Positions 21,801 to 30,691 of a stretch of DNA of 64,000 nucleotides are shown in pieces. The notes below the pieces were generated by a model, which saw only the letters and a program-made list of their open reading frames with translations, made no database searches and was not told the origin of the DNA. Source of the stretch: Kitasatospora mediocidica KCTC 9733 (GTDB lineage Bacteria; Actinomycetota; Actinomycetes; Streptomycetales; Streptomycetaceae); the NCBI RefSeq assembly GCF_000744225.1, contig NZ_JQLN01000004.1:434001-498000 (forward strand). The letters are read 5' to 3'. A program made the translations under genes and the position numbers. Each line of letters starts with the position of its first letter. Position 1 is the first letter of the stretch.

Positions 21801-24800
21801 CTCCACCCGACGACCACCCGCCACCAACGACGACCAGTCCACCGCCACACCCCGCGCCCACACCTCACCCACCGCCGACAGCACCGCCACCCCCTCCGGA
21901 CGGCCACGACGCAACGCCGCCACAAACCCGAAGTCGCCGCCGTCCAGCACCTCCTGAGCCAGAGCCGTCAACACACCATCCGGACCGAGCTCCAGGAACG
22001 TCGTCACCCCCTCGGCCGCCAACGCCCGCACACCGTCCGCGAAACGCACCTCCTCACGAACATGACGCACCCAGTGCGAGGGCGACGTCAGATCCGCCTC
22101 ACCGGGGAGGTTGGAGACCACCGGGATCCGCGGCTCCTCATACACCAGACCCGCCGCGACCTCCCCGAACTCCTCCACCATCCCGTCCATCAACGACGAA
22201 TGAAAGGCATGACTGACCGTCAGCCGCTTGACCCGGCTACCCTGTTCAGCCAGCCGCTGCGCCAACTCCTCCACGGTGGCCGCGACGCCGGAAAGCACCA
22301 CCGCGCGCGGACCGTTCACCGCCGCGATGTCCACGCCCTCCACCAGCAGCGGCCGGACCTCCTCCTCGGACGCCTCCACCGCCACCATCGCCCCACCCGA
22401 CGGCAGTTGCTGCATCAACCGCCCACGCGCAGCCACCAAACGGGCAGCATCCGCCAACGACCAGACACCCGCCACATGCGCGGCCGCCAACTCACCGATC
22501 GAATGACCCGCCACAAAATCCGGCCGAACACCCCACGACTCCACCAACCGGAACAACGCCACCTCCACCGCGAACAACGCCGGCTGAGCGAACTCGGTGC
22601 GATCCAGCAGCTCCTTGTCCGCCAGCACCTCCACCAACGGACGCGACAGATACGCATCCAACTCCGCACACACCGCGTCAAACGCAGCGGCGAACACCGG
22701 GAACCGGCCGTACAGTTCCAGCCCCATGCCGACCCGCTGCGACCCCTGACCCGTGAACAACACCGCCAACCGACCACCCACCACACCGCTGCCGCCCGAC
22801 ACCGCCCGCAGAGCAGCCACCGCCTCCTCACGGTCCCCCGCGACGACCACCGCACGACGCTCCAACCGCGCCCGCGACGCCACCAGCGAATGCGCCACAT
22901 CCACCAACGCCGGCGCATCCTCCCGGTCCAGGGCATCGGCCAACCGATCCGCCTGCCCCCGCAACGCCTCCGGCGACTTCGCCGACAACACCAACGGCAG
23001 CACCCCACCCGACACAACCCGGCCAGCAGGCTCCGCAACCGCAGGCGCCTCCTCCACAATCACATGCGCGTTCGTCCCACTCACCCCGAACGACGACACC
23101 CCCGCCCGACGCACCCGCCCCTCCCGCACAGGCCAGGCCCGCGCCCGCGTCAACAACTCCACCGCACCCGCCGACCAGTCCACCTTCGGCGACGGCTCAT
23201 CCACATGCAGCGTCCGCGGCAACACCCCATGCCGCAACGCCATCACCATCTTGATCACACCCGCCACACCAGCCGCCGCCTGCGCATGACCGATGTTCGA
23301 CTTCAACGACCCAAGCCACAACGGCTCACCCCCAGCCCGCTCCTGGCCATACGTCGCCAGCAGCGCCTGCGCCTCGATCGGATCACCCAACGTCGTACCC
23401 GTACCGTGCGCCTCCACCGCGTCCACATCCGCCGCCGACAACCCACCAGAGGCCAACGCCGCCCGAATCACCCGCTGCTGGGACGGACCGTTCGGAGCCG
23501 TCAGACCATTCGACGCACCATCCTGATTCACCGCCGAACCCCGCACCACCGCCAACACCGGATGCCCCAACCGCTGAGCATCCGACAACCGCTCCACCAG
23601 CAACACACCCACACCCTCAGCCCACGCCGTACCATCCGCCGCAGCCGCAAACGCCTTGATCCGACCATCCACCGCCAACCCACGCTGACGCGAGAACTCC
23701 ACGAACGTGCCAGGGGTGGCCATCACCGCCACACCACCGGCCAGCGCCATCGAGCACTCACCACTGCGCAACGCCTGCACCGCCAGGTGCAACGCCACCA
23801 ACGACGACGAACAGGCCGTGTCCACGCTGATCGACGGACCCTCCAGGCCCAGCGTGTAGGAGACCCGCCCCGAAGCCACGCTGCCCGCCGTACCGATGCC
23901 GAGGTAGCCCTCGCTGCCCTCGGGCGCCTTGCTCAGGTTGCTCGCGTAGTCGTGGTGCATCACCCCGGAGAAGACGCCGATCGAGGCACCGCCCAGCGAG
24001 GTCGGATCGATCCCGGCCCGCTCGAAGACCTCCCAGGACGTCTCCAGCAGCAACCGCTGCTGCGGGTCCATCGCCAACGCCTCACGCGGCGAGATCCCGA
24101 AGAACGCCGCGTCGAACTCCGCGGCCTCGTGCAGGAACCCACCGTGCCGCGCATACGACGTCCCCGGGTGATCCGGGTCCGGATCGTACAGTCCCTCCAG
24201 ATCCCAGCCCCGATCCACCGGGAACGGCGAGATCGCGTCAACTCCCTGTTCCACCAACCGCCACAGCTCATCCGGCGACGACACCCCACCCGGCAGCCGG
24301 CACCCCATCGCCACAATCGCGATCGGCTCGTCGAAGTGCTGCACCTGGGCCGGCGCACCGGACCGGGGGTGCGTGCCGGGCAGACCGAGCAGCCGACGGC
24401 GCAGGTAGTCGGCGACTGCCAGCGGTGTCGGATAGTCGAAGGCCAGCGTGACGGGCAGGCGCAGCCCGACCGCCGAGGTCAGCTTGTTGCGCAGCTCGAC
24501 CGCGGTGGCCGAGGTGAACCCGAGGTCCTTGAAGGTCCGTTCGAGGTCGGGGTCGTCCACGCCGGTCATCTCGACCAGCGCGGTGCGGACCAGGTCCAGC
24601 ACTGCACCGTGCTGGTCGGCTTCCGAGCGACCGGCCAGCGCCGCGCGCAGCTCGGCGGGCACCGCCTCGTCGGTCACAGCGGGACGGGACGGCCGGGCGG
24701 GCGCGTCGATCAGCGCGCGCAGCGGGGCCGGCACGGCGCGGCCGGCCAGGCCCGCGGCGTCCAGGCCCGCGACGTCCAGCCGCATGACGGCCAGGAACGC

Positions 24801-27665
24801 CTGGTCGGCGGTGCGCGCGGCGTCCAGCATGGCCAGGCTCTCGGGCACCGAGAGCACGCCGACACCCGGCACGGTGGTCGGCTCCGAAGTGGCCGCGCCC
24901 GGCTGCTCCCACGGACCGAAGGCCAGCGAGAGGGCGGGCAGACCGGCCGCGCGGCGGCGTTGGGCCAGCGCGTCGAGGAAGGCCGCCGCGGCCGCCTGGT
25001 CGCCCCGGCCGGGCGCACCGAGCACACCGAGGACCGTCGAGCAGAGCACGAAGGCGGTCAACTCCCGGTCGGCGGTGAGGTCGTGCAGGTGCTGCGCGCC
25101 GTCGACCAGGGCCCGCAGGCCGGTGTCGGAGGTCGCATCCTGACGGCCGGAGGTGTGCACCACGGCGGTGAGCGGGTGCTCGGCCGGGATGCGGGCGAGC
25201 AGCGCTGCCAGCTCCTGACGGTCCGCGACCGCGCAGGCGGCCAGCTCGACCGTGGCACCGGCCGAGACGAGTTCGCTCTCCAACTCCACGGCGGCCGGGT
25301 CGGCCGAGCCACGCGGGCTGGTCAGCAGTACCCGGCGGGCGCCCTGACCGGCCACCAGCTGACGGGCCGCGGCAGCGCCCGCCACGCCGTCCGCGCCGGT
25401 GACCAGAACGGTGTACCGCGGGTCGATGGCTGTCGGCTGCTCCTGGTCGGTGCGCGCGGACGCGTGGGCCAGCCGGGGCACCAGCGGGACGCCGGAACGG
25501 ATCGCGAGTTGCGGCTCGGCGGTGGCCACGGCAGTCGGCAGAGCCCGGGCGGCGAGCGGGTCGGCGGCGGCGATGTCGACGACCACCAGGCGATCGGGGT
25601 GCTCGGCCTGGACGGAGCGCAGCCAGCCCCACAGCGGCGCCTGGGCGAGCCCGGCGAGCTGTTCGTCGGCGGCGGCGGCGACGGCGTCCCGGGTCACCAC
25701 CACGAGCCGGGCGGTGGCGGGCCGGTTGTCGGCCAGCCAGGCTTCCACCTGCTGGGCGAGCCCGGTCAGCGCCTCACGCATCCGGTCGGCCGGCGAAACC
25801 ACCGAGCCCTGACCGGTCACGGTGGTGTCCGGGAGCAGCACGGTCACCTCGGCAGCGCCGTCTGCGCCGTCTGCGCCGCCGGCACCAGCGGCACCGGCGA
25901 TACGGGCCGCGTCGAGATCGGCATGGTGGTCCGCCTGGACGCCTGCCGCCGTCAGGGCCTCGACGAGGTCCTCGGCACCCGCGCCCACCACCGCCCACCG
26001 GCCGGCGCCGGACAGCGCGGCTGCCTGCGCCGCGCCGCCCTGGCCGACCGGCAGCGAGGGCACCGGCATCCAGTCCAGCCGGAACAGCGACTCGTACCGG
26101 CCGCTGCTGGTGGCCCGCAGCCGGGTGGGCTGGTCCAACAGCACATGCCGGGTGATCTTGCCGGAGGCGGTGCGCGGGATCTTCTCGATCTCGTAGAGCT
26201 CCTCCGGCACCTTGAAGTAGGAGAGGTGCTCACGGCAGGTGGCGAACAGCTGATCCGCGTCGATCCCCTCGGGACCCGTGACGACGAACGCCACCGGTAC
26301 CTCCCCGAGCAGCTCGTGCGGCTTGCCCACCACCGCGACGTCCGCGACCCCCGGCACCTGCCGCAGGACCTCCTCGACCTCGCCGGGGTGGATGTTCTCG
26401 CCGCCGCGGATGATCAGTTCCTTGATCCGGCCGGTGATGGTGAAGTAGCCGGCCGCGTCTCGCCGGGCCAGGTCACCGGTGCGGTACCAGCCGTCCTTGA
26501 GCGCGGCGGCGGTGGCCTCCGGCCGGTTGTAGTAGCCGACCATCACGCTGGTGCCGCGGACCCACACCTCGCCCTCGTCACCGGTCAGCACGTCGGTCCC
26601 GGTCTCGGGGTCGACCAGTCGAACGCCGAGACCGGGCACGGGGAGGCCGCAGGAGCCCTCGACCCGGGCGCCGGTTGGCCAGTTGATGGTGATCGACCCG
26701 CAGGTCTCGGTACTGCCGTAGGCGTCCAGCAGCGGCGCACCGAAGTACTCCTCGAAGGAACGGCGGAGCGCGGCGGTGGTGATCGCGCCGCCGACCAGGC
26801 ACATCCGCAGGTCCGGCGCGTGGAAGTCGTTCTCCCGGGCGGCCTGGACCAGGTAGTGGTACATGGTGGGGACGCCGGCCAGGAAGGTCGCCGACTCCTC
26901 GCGGACCGCGTCGAGCACCTCCTCGGCCGAGAAGCCGTCCACGATCCGGGCGCTCGCGCCGACCGCGGTCACCGCCAGCACGCAGGCGATGTGGGACAGG
27001 CTGTGGAACAGCGGCAGCGGCCAGACCACCCGGTCCTCGGCCGACAGGCCCGGGATCGGGACGTAGCAGGAGGCCACCGACCACAGGCAGCTGCGCTGGG
27101 TGGAGAGCACGCCCTTGGGCCGGCCGGTGGTCCCGGAGGTGTAGAGCATCCAGGCGACCTCGTCCAGGCCCAGGTCGTCGCGGGCGGGGGTGCTCGGCTC
27201 GCGGCCGGCCAGCGTCTCGAAGGCGACGGCGCCGCTCGGCAGCGCGGTGCCGGCCTCGTCCTCGACGAGCACCACCCGAATGTGCTGACGATCCGTCAAC
27301 AGCGGTGCCAGCTGCGCGTACCGGGGCGGGTCGGTGATCACCACGCGGGCGCCGCAGTCGTCCAGCAGGTAGCCGAGTTCGGCCGGGGTGACCCGGGGGT
27401 TGAGCGGCACGCCGACGGCTGCTGCGCGGGTGATCGCCAGATAGCTCTCCACCATCTCGACCTGGTTGCCGAGCAGGATCGCCGCGCGGTCGCCCGGTTG
27501 CAGGCGCATGGCGGCCAGGTTCCCGGCGAGGCGTCGGGTGCGCAGTTCCAGCTCCGCGTAGCCGACACTGCGGCGGGCGTCCCGGAAGGCGACTTTGTCC
27601 CCGAAACGATCGGCGTTGGCCCGCAGCAGCTCAGGCAGCGGCCGGATCAGCTCGGTACGCAGCAT
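12855..27665 (-). CDS. Type I PKS, aryl loading module plus modules 1 and 2
   Basis: A 4,936-residue multienzyme. The loading module has an acyl-CoA-ligase/adenylation domain (about 1-510; [20 protein letters not shown]), a KR-like region (about 750-925) without the catalytic Tyr, and an ACP (about 1020-1095; GFTSAT). Module 1 has KS (1110-1535), AT (1635-1825, malonyl HAFH), DH (1985-2210), ER (2450-2760; [26 protein letters not shown]), KR (2765-2955, LDD) and ACP (about 3065-3125). Module 2 has KS (3150-3580), AT (3675-3865, HAFH), DH (4025-4240), KR (4490-4675, LDD) and ACP (4790-4855), then a docking tail. An aryl carboxylate should be activated and extended to an aryl-ethyl-enoyl chain. 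The ATG at 27665 precedes [14 protein letters not shown]; 19 further in-frame codons upstream have no homologous look. This CoL-KR-ACP style of loading is known from ansamycin synthases. Confidence 0.96.
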   Translation of the reverse strand: MLRTELIRPLPELLRANADRFGDKVAFRDARRSVGYAELELRTRRLAGNLAAMRLQPGDRAAILLGNQVEMVESYLAITRAAAVGVPLNPRVTPAELGYLLDDCGARVVITDPPRYAQLAPLLTDRQHIRVVLVEDEAGTALPSGAVAFETLAGREPSTPARDDLGLDEVAWMLYTSGTTGRPKGVLSTQRSCLWSVASCYVPIPGLSAEDRVVWPLPLFHSLSHIACVLAVTAVGASARIVDGFSAEEVLDAVREESATFLAGVPTMYHYLVQAARENDFHAPDLRMCLVGGAITTAALRRSFEEYFGAPLLDAYGSTETCGSITINWPTGARVEGSCGLPVPGLGVRLVDPETGTDVLTGDEGEVWVRGTSVMVGYYNRPEATAAALKDGWYRTGDLARRDAAGYFTITGRIKELIIRGGENIHPGEVEEVLRQVPGVADVAVVGKPHELLGEVPVAFVVTGPEGIDADQLFATCREHLSYFKVPEELYEIEKIPRTASGKITRHVLLDQPTRLRATSSGRYESLFRLDWMPVPSLPVGQGGAAQAAALSGAGRWAVVGAGAEDLVEALTAAGVQADHHADLDAARIAGAAGAGGADGADGAAEVTVLLPDTTVTGQGSVVSPADRMREALTGLAQQVEAWLADNRPATARLVVVTRDAVAAAADEQLAGLAQAPLWGWLRSVQAEHPDRLVVVDIAAADPLAARALPTAVATAEPQLAIRSGVPLVPRLAHASARTDQEQPTAIDPRYTVLVTGADGVAGAAAARQLVAGQGARRVLLTSPRGSADPAAVELESELVSAGATVELAACAVADRQELAALLARIPAEHPLTAVVHTSGRQDATSDTGLRALVDGAQHLHDLTADRELTAFVLCSTVLGVLGAPGRGDQAAAAAFLDALAQRRRAAGLPALSLAFGPWEQPGAATSEPTTVPGVGVLSVPESLAMLDAARTADQAFLAVMRLDVAGLDAAGLAGRAVPAPLRALIDAPARPSRPAVTDEAVPAELRAALAGRSEADQHGAVLDLVRTALVEMTGVDDPDLERTFKDLGFTSATAVELRNKLTSAVGLRLPVTLAFDYPTPLAVADYLRRRLLGLPGTHPRSGAPAQVQHFDEPIAIVAMGCRLPGGVSSPDELWRLVEQGVDAISPFPVDRGWDLEGLYDPDPDHPGTSYARHGGFLHEAAEFDAAFFGISPREALAMDPQQRLLLETSWEVFERAGIDPTSLGGASIGVFSGVMHHDYASNLSKAPEGSEGYLGIGTAGSVASGRVSYTLGLEGPSISVDTACSSSLVALHLAVQALRSGECSMALAGGVAVMATPGTFVEFSRQRGLAVDGRIKAFAAAADGTAWAEGVGVLLVERLSDAQRLGHPVLAVVRGSAVNQDGASNGLTAPNGPSQQRVIRAALASGGLSAADVDAVEAHGTGTTLGDPIEAQALLATYGQERAGGEPLWLGSLKSNIGHAQAAAGVAGVIKMVMALRHGVLPRTLHVDEPSPKVDWSAGAVELLTRARAWPVREGRVRRAGVSSFGVSGTNAHVIVEEAPAVAEPAGRVVSGGVLPLVLSAKSPEALRGQADRLADALDREDAPALVDVAHSLVASRARLERRAVVVAGDREEAVAALRAVSGGSGVVGGRLAVLFTGQGSQRVGMGLELYGRFPVFAAAFDAVCAELDAYLSRPLVEVLADKELLDRTEFAQPALFAVEVALFRLVESWGVRPDFVAGHSIGELAAAHVAGVWSLADAARLVAARGRLMQQLPSGGAMVAVEASEEEVRPLLVEGVDIAAVNGPRAVVLSGVAATVEELAQRLAEQGSRVKRLTVSHAFHSSLMDGMVEEFGEVAAGLVYEEPRIPVVSNLPGEADLTSPSHWVRHVREEVRFADGVRALAAEGVTTFLELGPDGVLTALAQEVLDGGDFGFVAALRRGRPEGVAVLSAVGEVWARGVAVDWSSLVAGGRRVELPTYAFQRERFWLAGSPVSGDAGSLGLMGVDHPLLGALTLLPESGGVLGAGVWSLDAQPWLADHVVAGTVVVPGAALVELVVRAGDEAGAGVVEELVIEAPLVLAERGGVRVQVVVGGADDSGRRPVSVHSLAQGAEAGSPWTRHVSGFLVERAQPAGFDLSVWPPEGAQEVDLSDFYDRRALAGLGYGPVFQGVRAAWRRGGEVFAEVALPDGQQPELFGLHPALLDSALQAGMFAPELQSTEGLTQLPFSFGDLALHAVGADALRVRAVAAGADTLSLQIADGSGAPVATVGSMVLRTLPDDALSANRSPLRDSLFRVEWTALAQPDSTAPLSTAVLGIDYLDITALTAAVAAGAPAPEVLGFEVTADAQGAQRVRETTVAVLDLLQAWAAEPVLAESRLLIATRGAMAVQSAGEVTDPAAAAVWGLVRSAQSENPDRIILVDSDDDLSESVLQTAVGLDEPQLALRSGRAFAPRLGRAEGIEQLAVPATPAWHLDVTERGTLENLALLPSPEVLEPLGEGQVRLAVRAAGLNFRDVLIALGMYPGEASFGGEGAGVVLEVGPGVTRLAPGDRVMGLLRDGFGPQALADHRNLVRMPRGWSFAQAASAPIVFVTAYYGLKDRAGLSAGESVLIHAAAGGVGMAAVQLARHFGAEVFGTAGLGKWAALRAGGLDDAHLGNSRTLEFREKFLAATEGRGVDVVLDALAGEFVDASLDLLPRGGRFLEMGKTDIRVPEEVAVGHPGVAYQAFDLVEAGPDRVQEILTELVGLFESGALAPLPLVSWDVRRAPEAFRHLSQARHIGKVVLTVPHEPDREGTALVSGLGTLGSLVARHLVTEHGVRNVVLTSRRGPAAEGAAELAAELTGLGARVTLTACDTADREALAAVLAAIPAEHPLTAVVHTAGVLDDGVVSALTPDRFDRVLRPKVDAALNLHELTRDEDLAAFVLFSSAAGVFGNPGQANYAAANGFLDALADQRRSAGLPAVSLAWGFWAETSAMTAELDTAALQRNKRDGMLGLTAETGMALLDEGLNAAVPVLVPARLDLAGLRARSAGERVPAILRGLVRATRQAAKSADRSGGSLVQELAARSPEEQTRLLRDLVLANAATVLGHAVPGMIEAEKAFKEAGFDSLTSVELRNRLGALTGLRLSATVVFDYPTPLALAGHLRTELLGELAATPAPATAPIRDQAGEAGTDDPIAIVAMACRFPGGVDSAEDLWRLVADGGEVVSGFPVNRGWDLEGLFDPDPDRLGKTYVDKGAFLHDAGEFDAAFFGISPREAMAMDPQQRLLLETSWETFERAGIDPSSVRGSDIGVFTGLISHDYTVRLQQAPAELEGLRLTGTAGSVASGRVSYALGLEGPSISVDTACSSSLVALHLAAQALRSGECSMALAGGVMVMATADTFVEFSRQRGLAVDGRVKAFAAAADGTAWAEGVGVLLVERLSDAQRLGHPVLAVVRGSAVNQDGASNGLTAPNGPSQQRVIRAALASGGLSAADVDAVEAHGTGTTLGDPIEAQALLATYGQERAGGEPLWLGSVKSNIGHAQGAAGVASVIKMVMALQHEELPRTLHVDEPSPKVDWSAGAVELLTQARAWPVREGRVRRAGVSSFGVSGTNAHVIVEEAPAVAEPAARVEPGGVLPLVLSAKSPEALRGQADRLADALDREDAPALVDVAHSLVASRARLERRAVVVAGDREEAVAALRAVSGGGGVVGGRLAVLFTGQGSQRVGMGLELYGRFPVFAAAFDAVCAELDPHLSRPLAQVLADKELLDRTEFAQPALFAVEVALFRLLDSWGVRPDFVAGHSIGELAAAHVAGVWSLADAARLVAARGRLMQQLPSGGTMVAVEASEEEVRPLLVEGVDIAAVNGPRAVVLSGVASVVEKLAQRLAEQGSRVKRLTVSHAFHSSLMDGMLEEFGEVAAGLVYEEPRIPVVSNLPGEADLTSPSHWVRHVREEVRFADGVRALAAEGVTTFLELGPDGVLTALVQDVVEGVGSVAALRRGRPEESAVLSAVGEVWARGVAVDWSSLVVGGRRVELPTYAFQREWYWPKTVAPAGDVASLGLAAGGHPLLGALTLLPESGGVLGSGLWSLGSQPWLADHVVAGTVVVPGAALVELVVRAGDEAGAGVVEELVIEAPLVLAERGGVRVQVVVGGADDAGRRPVSVHSLAQGAEAGSPWTRHVSGFLVEQAQPAGFDFTVWPPEGAQKVDLSDFYDRQLDAGYEYGPVFQGVRAVWRRGEEVFAEVALPDGQQPELFGLHPALLDAALQSSSLLAGDAADPADPAEPGMVRLPFAWNSVALYAAGASGLRVRATREGADGIGLSLADQAGAAVATVGALVMRAVPVGQLAAATAPTQDSLYRLDWTAVPQPESRSTLDHTAVAPVTDAASVHSLVAAVEAGTPAPELLTFEVTAQPSAAGAQRAHQLAARTLALLQAWTAADVLEDSRLVVATRGAVIGATDPAATAVWGLVRSAQAEHPDRITLVDIDDHLSEAVLETVIGSGEPQLALRSGVWSVPRLVRAGVGVGVGDGLAGLDPVGTVLVTGGTGMLGGLVARHLVERYGVRELVLASRRGPGAAGASELVAELAGLGARASVVACDAGDREALAGLLAGVSVEHPLTAVVHTAGVLDDGVIASLDGERLAGVFRPKVDAAWNLHELTRDHGLAAFVLYSSIAGTVGTPGQGNYAAANAFLDGLAEHRRGLGLPATSLAWGLWAEASGMTGHLDEADIQRGKRGGVLGLPADEGMALFDAALASAEPALVPAKLDLAELRRQGGLSSVPAILRGLVRPARRAAPAAGHGGEQSLAQRLVGLSAEETGQHLLDLVLGEVATVLGAGGAHRIDATQSFKDSGFDSLTAVELRNRLTEATGARLPATLVFDYPNPAALVQTLQEQLAAANPAQPLSALEELSRLERALAAAAPEPGVRDQLAQRLQALSTQLEALRGIAADGDELELDLGTATDDEIFDLIENELGLA
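13651..14286 (-). repeat. KR block of module 2, partner of 8171-8806
   Basis: Second copy of the KR block described at 8171-8806. The encoded KR domains are practically the same protein, while the flanking linkers and ACPs differ. Confidence 0.9.
15861..16702 (-). repeat. AT block of module 2, partner of 10354-11195
   Basis: Second copy of the AT block; the two AT domains are practically the same protein and should have the same malonyl specificity. Confidence 0.9.
21118..21927 (-). repeat. DH block of module 1, partner of 9494-10303
   Basis: Second copy of the DH block. Downstream of it module 1 carries an ER and KR of different codon style, so the identity is confined to the DH and neighbouring linker. 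Confidence 0.88.
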
Positions 27666-27916
27666 TTTCCCTACACCTCTCGATCGGGCGGGATATCTGG
27701 CGCTCCTGCTCCAGGTGCGCACTCACACATGCGGGATCGCCTCGCACAGTGCCGGTGACCAGTCTCGACCGGAAAGCGATCGGCCAACCCCCTGTCACCC
27801 CCCCTAGTGGCGCCCAGTCTTCAACCCCAAACGCCGCGGTAATTGCGCCGGGAGCGATTTCGGTGCAACCGTTCCGGGAACTCCTCGAATGCACGCGGAA
27901 AGCTCCCGGAACGCCG
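27666..27916. other. Upstream region of the PKS operon
   Basis: Together with the hairpin that follows, this gene-free stretch separates the PKS start (27665) from the end of the copper operon (27990). The PKS promoter must lie here if the operon starts at the loading-module gene. A GAGAGGTG/AGGG stretch before the ATG can serve as ribosome binding site. No convincing -35/-10 pair or operator palindrome was recognised. Confidence 0.5.
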
Positions 27917-27950
27917 ACGGCCGTCGGTCCCGGACGGGACCGACGGCCGT
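27917..27950 (-). terminator. Perfect 15-bp hairpin after the copper operon
   Basis: Arms 27917-27931 and 27936-27950 are exact reverse complements (acggccgtcggtccc on the + strand) with a 4-base loop. The hairpin lies 40 bases beyond the ycnI-like stop codon, so it fits a factor-independent terminator for the leftward copper operon. It lacks a clear T tract, which is common in actinomycetes. Confidence 0.8.
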
Positions 27951-27989
27951 TACTCCCTGCGGGCTGCGGCGTTCCGCCCCGCCGCGGGC

Positions 27990-28765
27990 TCACCCCTCGG
28001 TGGCGAGGTCGCCACTCACCGGCTGGACCGCCGGGGCCGCGGAGAACGCGCCCAGGGCGCTGCCCCGGCGACGCAGTGCGGTCGTGACGAAGCCGACGAG
28101 CGCGACAGCGCCCAGCACCGCCCCGGCCACCCCCCAACCCCGGGCCACCGAGTCGCCGCCGCTCCGGGCGCCGGGCGCGGCGGGCGCGGCGGGCGCGGCG
28201 CCGACCTGCTCGGGGCCTGGCCGGCGGCGGTCAACTGCAGCACCGGCGCGGGGTGCTCCGGCTCGGCCTGGCCCGGCTGGGACTGGTCGATCCAGCGGAC
28301 CACGGTGCCGTCGGAGTAGGTCTGCAGCACCTTGAAGGTGAGCTGGTCCAGGCCGGTCGGCAGGGCGCCGAGGACGACCGGGAAGTCCTGGTAGTGCCCG
28401 GGCGTGATGGTGCCGCCGGTCCAGGTGACCTTGGTGACCGCCTCGGAGACGTCGCCGTCGTCGGTGTGGATCGGGGCGGCGAGCTTGGCGGTCTCGATCT
28501 GGTCGGTCCAGCCCGGGACGGCAGCGAGCGTGACCGAGGGGATCGGGTGGTCGGCCGGCAGGAAGAGTTCGACCTTGACGGTGCCGGCGTCGGCCTCCTC
28601 GTCCGGCACCCGGAAGGCGAACGCCTGGTCGGCGGCGCCCTGCGGCGCCGCCGACGGGTGGACGGTGACATGGGCGGCCGCCGGCCCCGCCAGGAGCAGC
28701 AGCACGGCACCGGCGGCACCGGCGAGTGCCGCGGCACGACCGAGGGCACGGGAAACATTCGACAT
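27990..28765 (-). pseudogene. YcnI-like (DUF1775) copper-binding protein, frameshifted
   Basis: The N-terminal part is a clear YcnI/DUF1775 protein: signal peptide (residues 1-31) ending AAA, then a mature N-terminal His32 (HVTVHPS), the position that binds Cu(II) in characterised YcnI, and a domain with WTDQIETAKL and VVRWIDQSQPGQ. After about residue 183 the frame turns into low-complexity Arg/Pro, whereas the adjacent frame encodes the expected tail: linker GARSGGDSVARG, membrane helix VAGAVLGAVALVGFVTTAL and Arg-rich end, stopping at 27990. Adding one base in the GGGG run at 28212-28215 joins the two. Coordinates cover the restored gene. The ATG follows AAGAGGAC. It is the last gene of the copper operon. 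Sequencing error and true mutation cannot be told apart here. Confidence 0.85.
28212..28215 (-). other. Likely 1-base deletion (frameshift site)
   Basis: A run of four G (+ strand) where one more base would fuse the YcnI-like domain to its membrane tail. The following 28173-28203 is a 9-base-period GC-only repeat, so the region is prone to both replication slippage and sequencing error. Confidence 0.65.
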
Positions 28766-28787
28766 GCGGATCAGTCCTCTTGGGTTC

Positions 28788-28829
28788 GGCTGCATAGGTT
28801 CGTATACATCGATTCGGATACATCGGTTC
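28788..28829. repeat. Three tandem 14-bp repeats, putative operator/promoter
   Basis: Between the copCD-like stop (28838) and the ycnI-like start (28765) three 14-base units lie head to tail on the + strand: ggctgcataggttc, gtatacatcgattc and ggatacatcggttc. The shared core is TACATCGRTTC. The region is far more AT rich than its surroundings. It may be a regulator-binding array giving ycnI its own promoter; no known binding consensus was recognised. Confidence 0.6.
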
Positions 28830-28837
28830 ACCTGCGG

Positions 28838-30691
28838 TCAGAACACCGTGAATTCGCCCTGCACGGTCTCTTCGTCGGTCTCGGTCGACCGCACGGTGAT
28901 TTCCAGCCTCGCCGTGCCGGATTTCGGCAGGATCAGGTTCTGCGACTGGTAATTCCCGGCTCCCGTGCGCACCAGCGTGACCGGCAGCCGGCCCACGCCC
29001 GCGTCGGGCATGCTGAGCGCCGCCGTCACTTCCGGTACGTCCCAGGGCTTTCCGGTCGGATCCAGCACGGTCAGGGCGAGCGAGTTCGGCCCGACGCCGG
29101 CCGGGCCGAGGGTGAGCGTGAGGTGCCCGCCGCCCCGCAGTGCCAGCCGCTGCCCGGTCGACGTACTGCGGGCGGCCGCCGGACGGGCCCCGGGCGGGGT
29201 CGCGACCAGCACCGAGGTGAGCGCCAGGACCACCAGGACGAAGACCACTTCGATCCCGACCGACCAGCGCAACTGCCGCCGGTCGAGGGCCTCCCGGGCA
29301 GCCAGCTCGCGCCGCGCCCGCTCGGCCCGCTGTCCGGTCCGGCCGCGCACCGGCGCGCCCGCTCCGACCGGTTCCAGCACGGGTACGCCGGCCTCCGCCG
29401 CGGAACGGGCCAGTCGGCGCCGGACCAGACCGCGGGACTGCATGCCCAGCCAGAGCAGCACGCATGTGCAGCCGAGCTTGAGCACCAGCAGCGTGCCGTA
29501 GGCCGTACCGGTCAGGGCCGCCACCGAGCCGACCTCGCGCCAGGCCTTGTAGCAGCCGGTCACCACCAGCACGGCTACCGACCCGGTCGCCACCAGTGAG
29601 AACCGCCCGGCCGCCACGGCCAGCCGCTCGGCGGGCGGCCGGTGGGCGGCGCGGCCCAGGCAGAGCAGCAGGAAGACCAGTCCGCCGAACCAGCAGGCCA
29701 TCGCGGCCAGGTGCAGCGCGTCCGCCGCGGCCGGCAGCAGACCGGGCTCGGCGATGGTGTGCCCGGTGCCGCGCCAGGTGAGCGGCAGGCCGACCCCTAG
29801 GGCCGCGCCGCAGCCGACCGCGATCCGCCGGCCGGTCGAGCCGGGACGGGCCCACGCCGGGCCGCCGCGCAGCGCCAGCCCCAGGACCAGTGCCGCCAGC
29901 AGCAGCACGAGTCGGGCCAGGACGTAGTGCCCGTAGCCGGTACCGAGGGTGACCGCCACCAGGTGTGGGCTCACCACCTTGGTCAGCCCCAGGCCGTCCG
30001 CGTACGGGCCCTGCAGCAGCAGCACGCCGAGCGTGGCGGACAGGCTCGCGCCCCAGGCCAGGGCGAGCACCCGCCGCACCCGGCGCTGGGTCAGGCCGTC
30101 CGGCCAGCAGACGGCCAGGAACCCGGCGCCGCCGGCCAACAGGCCGAGCGCCGCATAACCCAGCCAGCGGAACAGGTCGAAGGTGAGCGAGAGGGCCGAC
30201 TGCCCGTCGCCCTGGGCACCCGCCGTGGGCAGCCGGTCCGGCCTCGCGCCACCGACACCGAACACGAAGGCGCCGTGCACGGGGTGCGAATCCGCCGAGA
30301 CCACACGCCAGTTGACGGTGTAGATCCCCGAGCCCAGACCGGCCGGGAGCGCGAGGTGCAGCTGGTCGGGGTGCTGCGCGTCCAACTGTGCCGAACTCGC
30401 GGGCCGCACCGGCCCGTTCGGCCCGACCACCTGGATGCCGTCGTCGACGAGCAGCACGCCCTCGCTGAACCGCATGTCGATCTCACTGGGCGCACTGGCG
30501 AGTTGGGCACCGTTCGCCGGGCTGGTGCCCAGCACCTGGGCGTGCGCGAAGGCCGGCTGGGCCGGTCCCGCCCACACCAGGCCGAACGCCGCCAACAGGA
30601 CCAGCAACGCGGCCGGCCAGCGGGACAGCGCCCTCCCCCCGGTCCGGCCAGGGACCGGGGGGAGGGCAGTGCCGCGCTGCGACTGCGTCAC
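28838..30691 (-). CDS. CopC-CopD-YtkA-like copper protein fusion
   Basis: The 617-residue protein has a signal segment (about 22-49) followed by a CopC domain whose mature N-terminus is His50 (AHAQVLGTSPANG) with the second site SADSHPVHG, both typical Cu(II) ligands. Next comes a CopD membrane domain with about eight helices (about 170-490) and a C-terminal extracytoplasmic beta domain (about 520-617) that resembles YtkA/FixH-like domains. CopC binds copper outside the membrane and CopD is thought to move it across. The start is the GTG at 30691, whose GTGA overlaps the stop of the multicopper oxidase gene; the frame is open 18 codons further upstream but those codons encode the end of the oxidase gene in another frame. 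It is translationally coupled to the oxidase. Confidence 0.93.
   Translation of the reverse strand: MTQSQRGTALPPVPGRTGGRALSRWPAALLVLLAAFGLVWAGPAQPAFAHAQVLGTSPANGAQLASAPSEIDMRFSEGVLLVDDGIQVVGPNGPVRPASSAQLDAQHPDQLHLALPAGLGSGIYTVNWRVVSADSHPVHGAFVFGVGGARPDRLPTAGAQGDGQSALSLTFDLFRWLGYAALGLLAGGAGFLAVCWPDGLTQRRVRRVLALAWGASLSATLGVLLLQGPYADGLGLTKVVSPHLVAVTLGTGYGHYVLARLVLLLAALVLGLALRGGPAWARPGSTGRRIAVGCGAALGVGLPLTWRGTGHTIAEPGLLPAAADALHLAAMACWFGGLVFLLLCLGRAAHRPPAERLAVAAGRFSLVATGSVAVLVVTGCYKAWREVGSVAALTGTAYGTLLVLKLGCTCVLLWLGMQSRGLVRRRLARSAAEAGVPVLEPVGAGAPVRGRTGQRAERARRELAAREALDRRQLRWSVGIEVVFVLVVLALTSVLVATPPGARPAAARSTSTGQRLALRGGGHLTLTLGPAGVGPNSLALTVLDPTGKPWDVPEVTAALSMPDAGVGRLPVTLVRTGAGNYQSQNLILPKSGTARLEITVRSTETDEETVQGEFTVF

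Noticed and set aside
7363..24300. A CRISPR array or insertion sequence as the cause of the repeats
   Set aside because: The repeats are coding DNA of PKS domains, hundreds of bases long, without spacers, transposase or terminal inverted repeats.
1..27665. AHBA synthase, aminoDHQ or other starter biosynthesis genes
   Set aside because: None of the genes in this part encodes such an enzyme; they would have to lie outside the window, so the AHBA starter stays a hypothesis.
21024..27758. A 2,244-codon open frame on the + strand opposite the loading module and module 1
   Set aside because: Same kind of GC-bias shadow; no domain motif in the translation.
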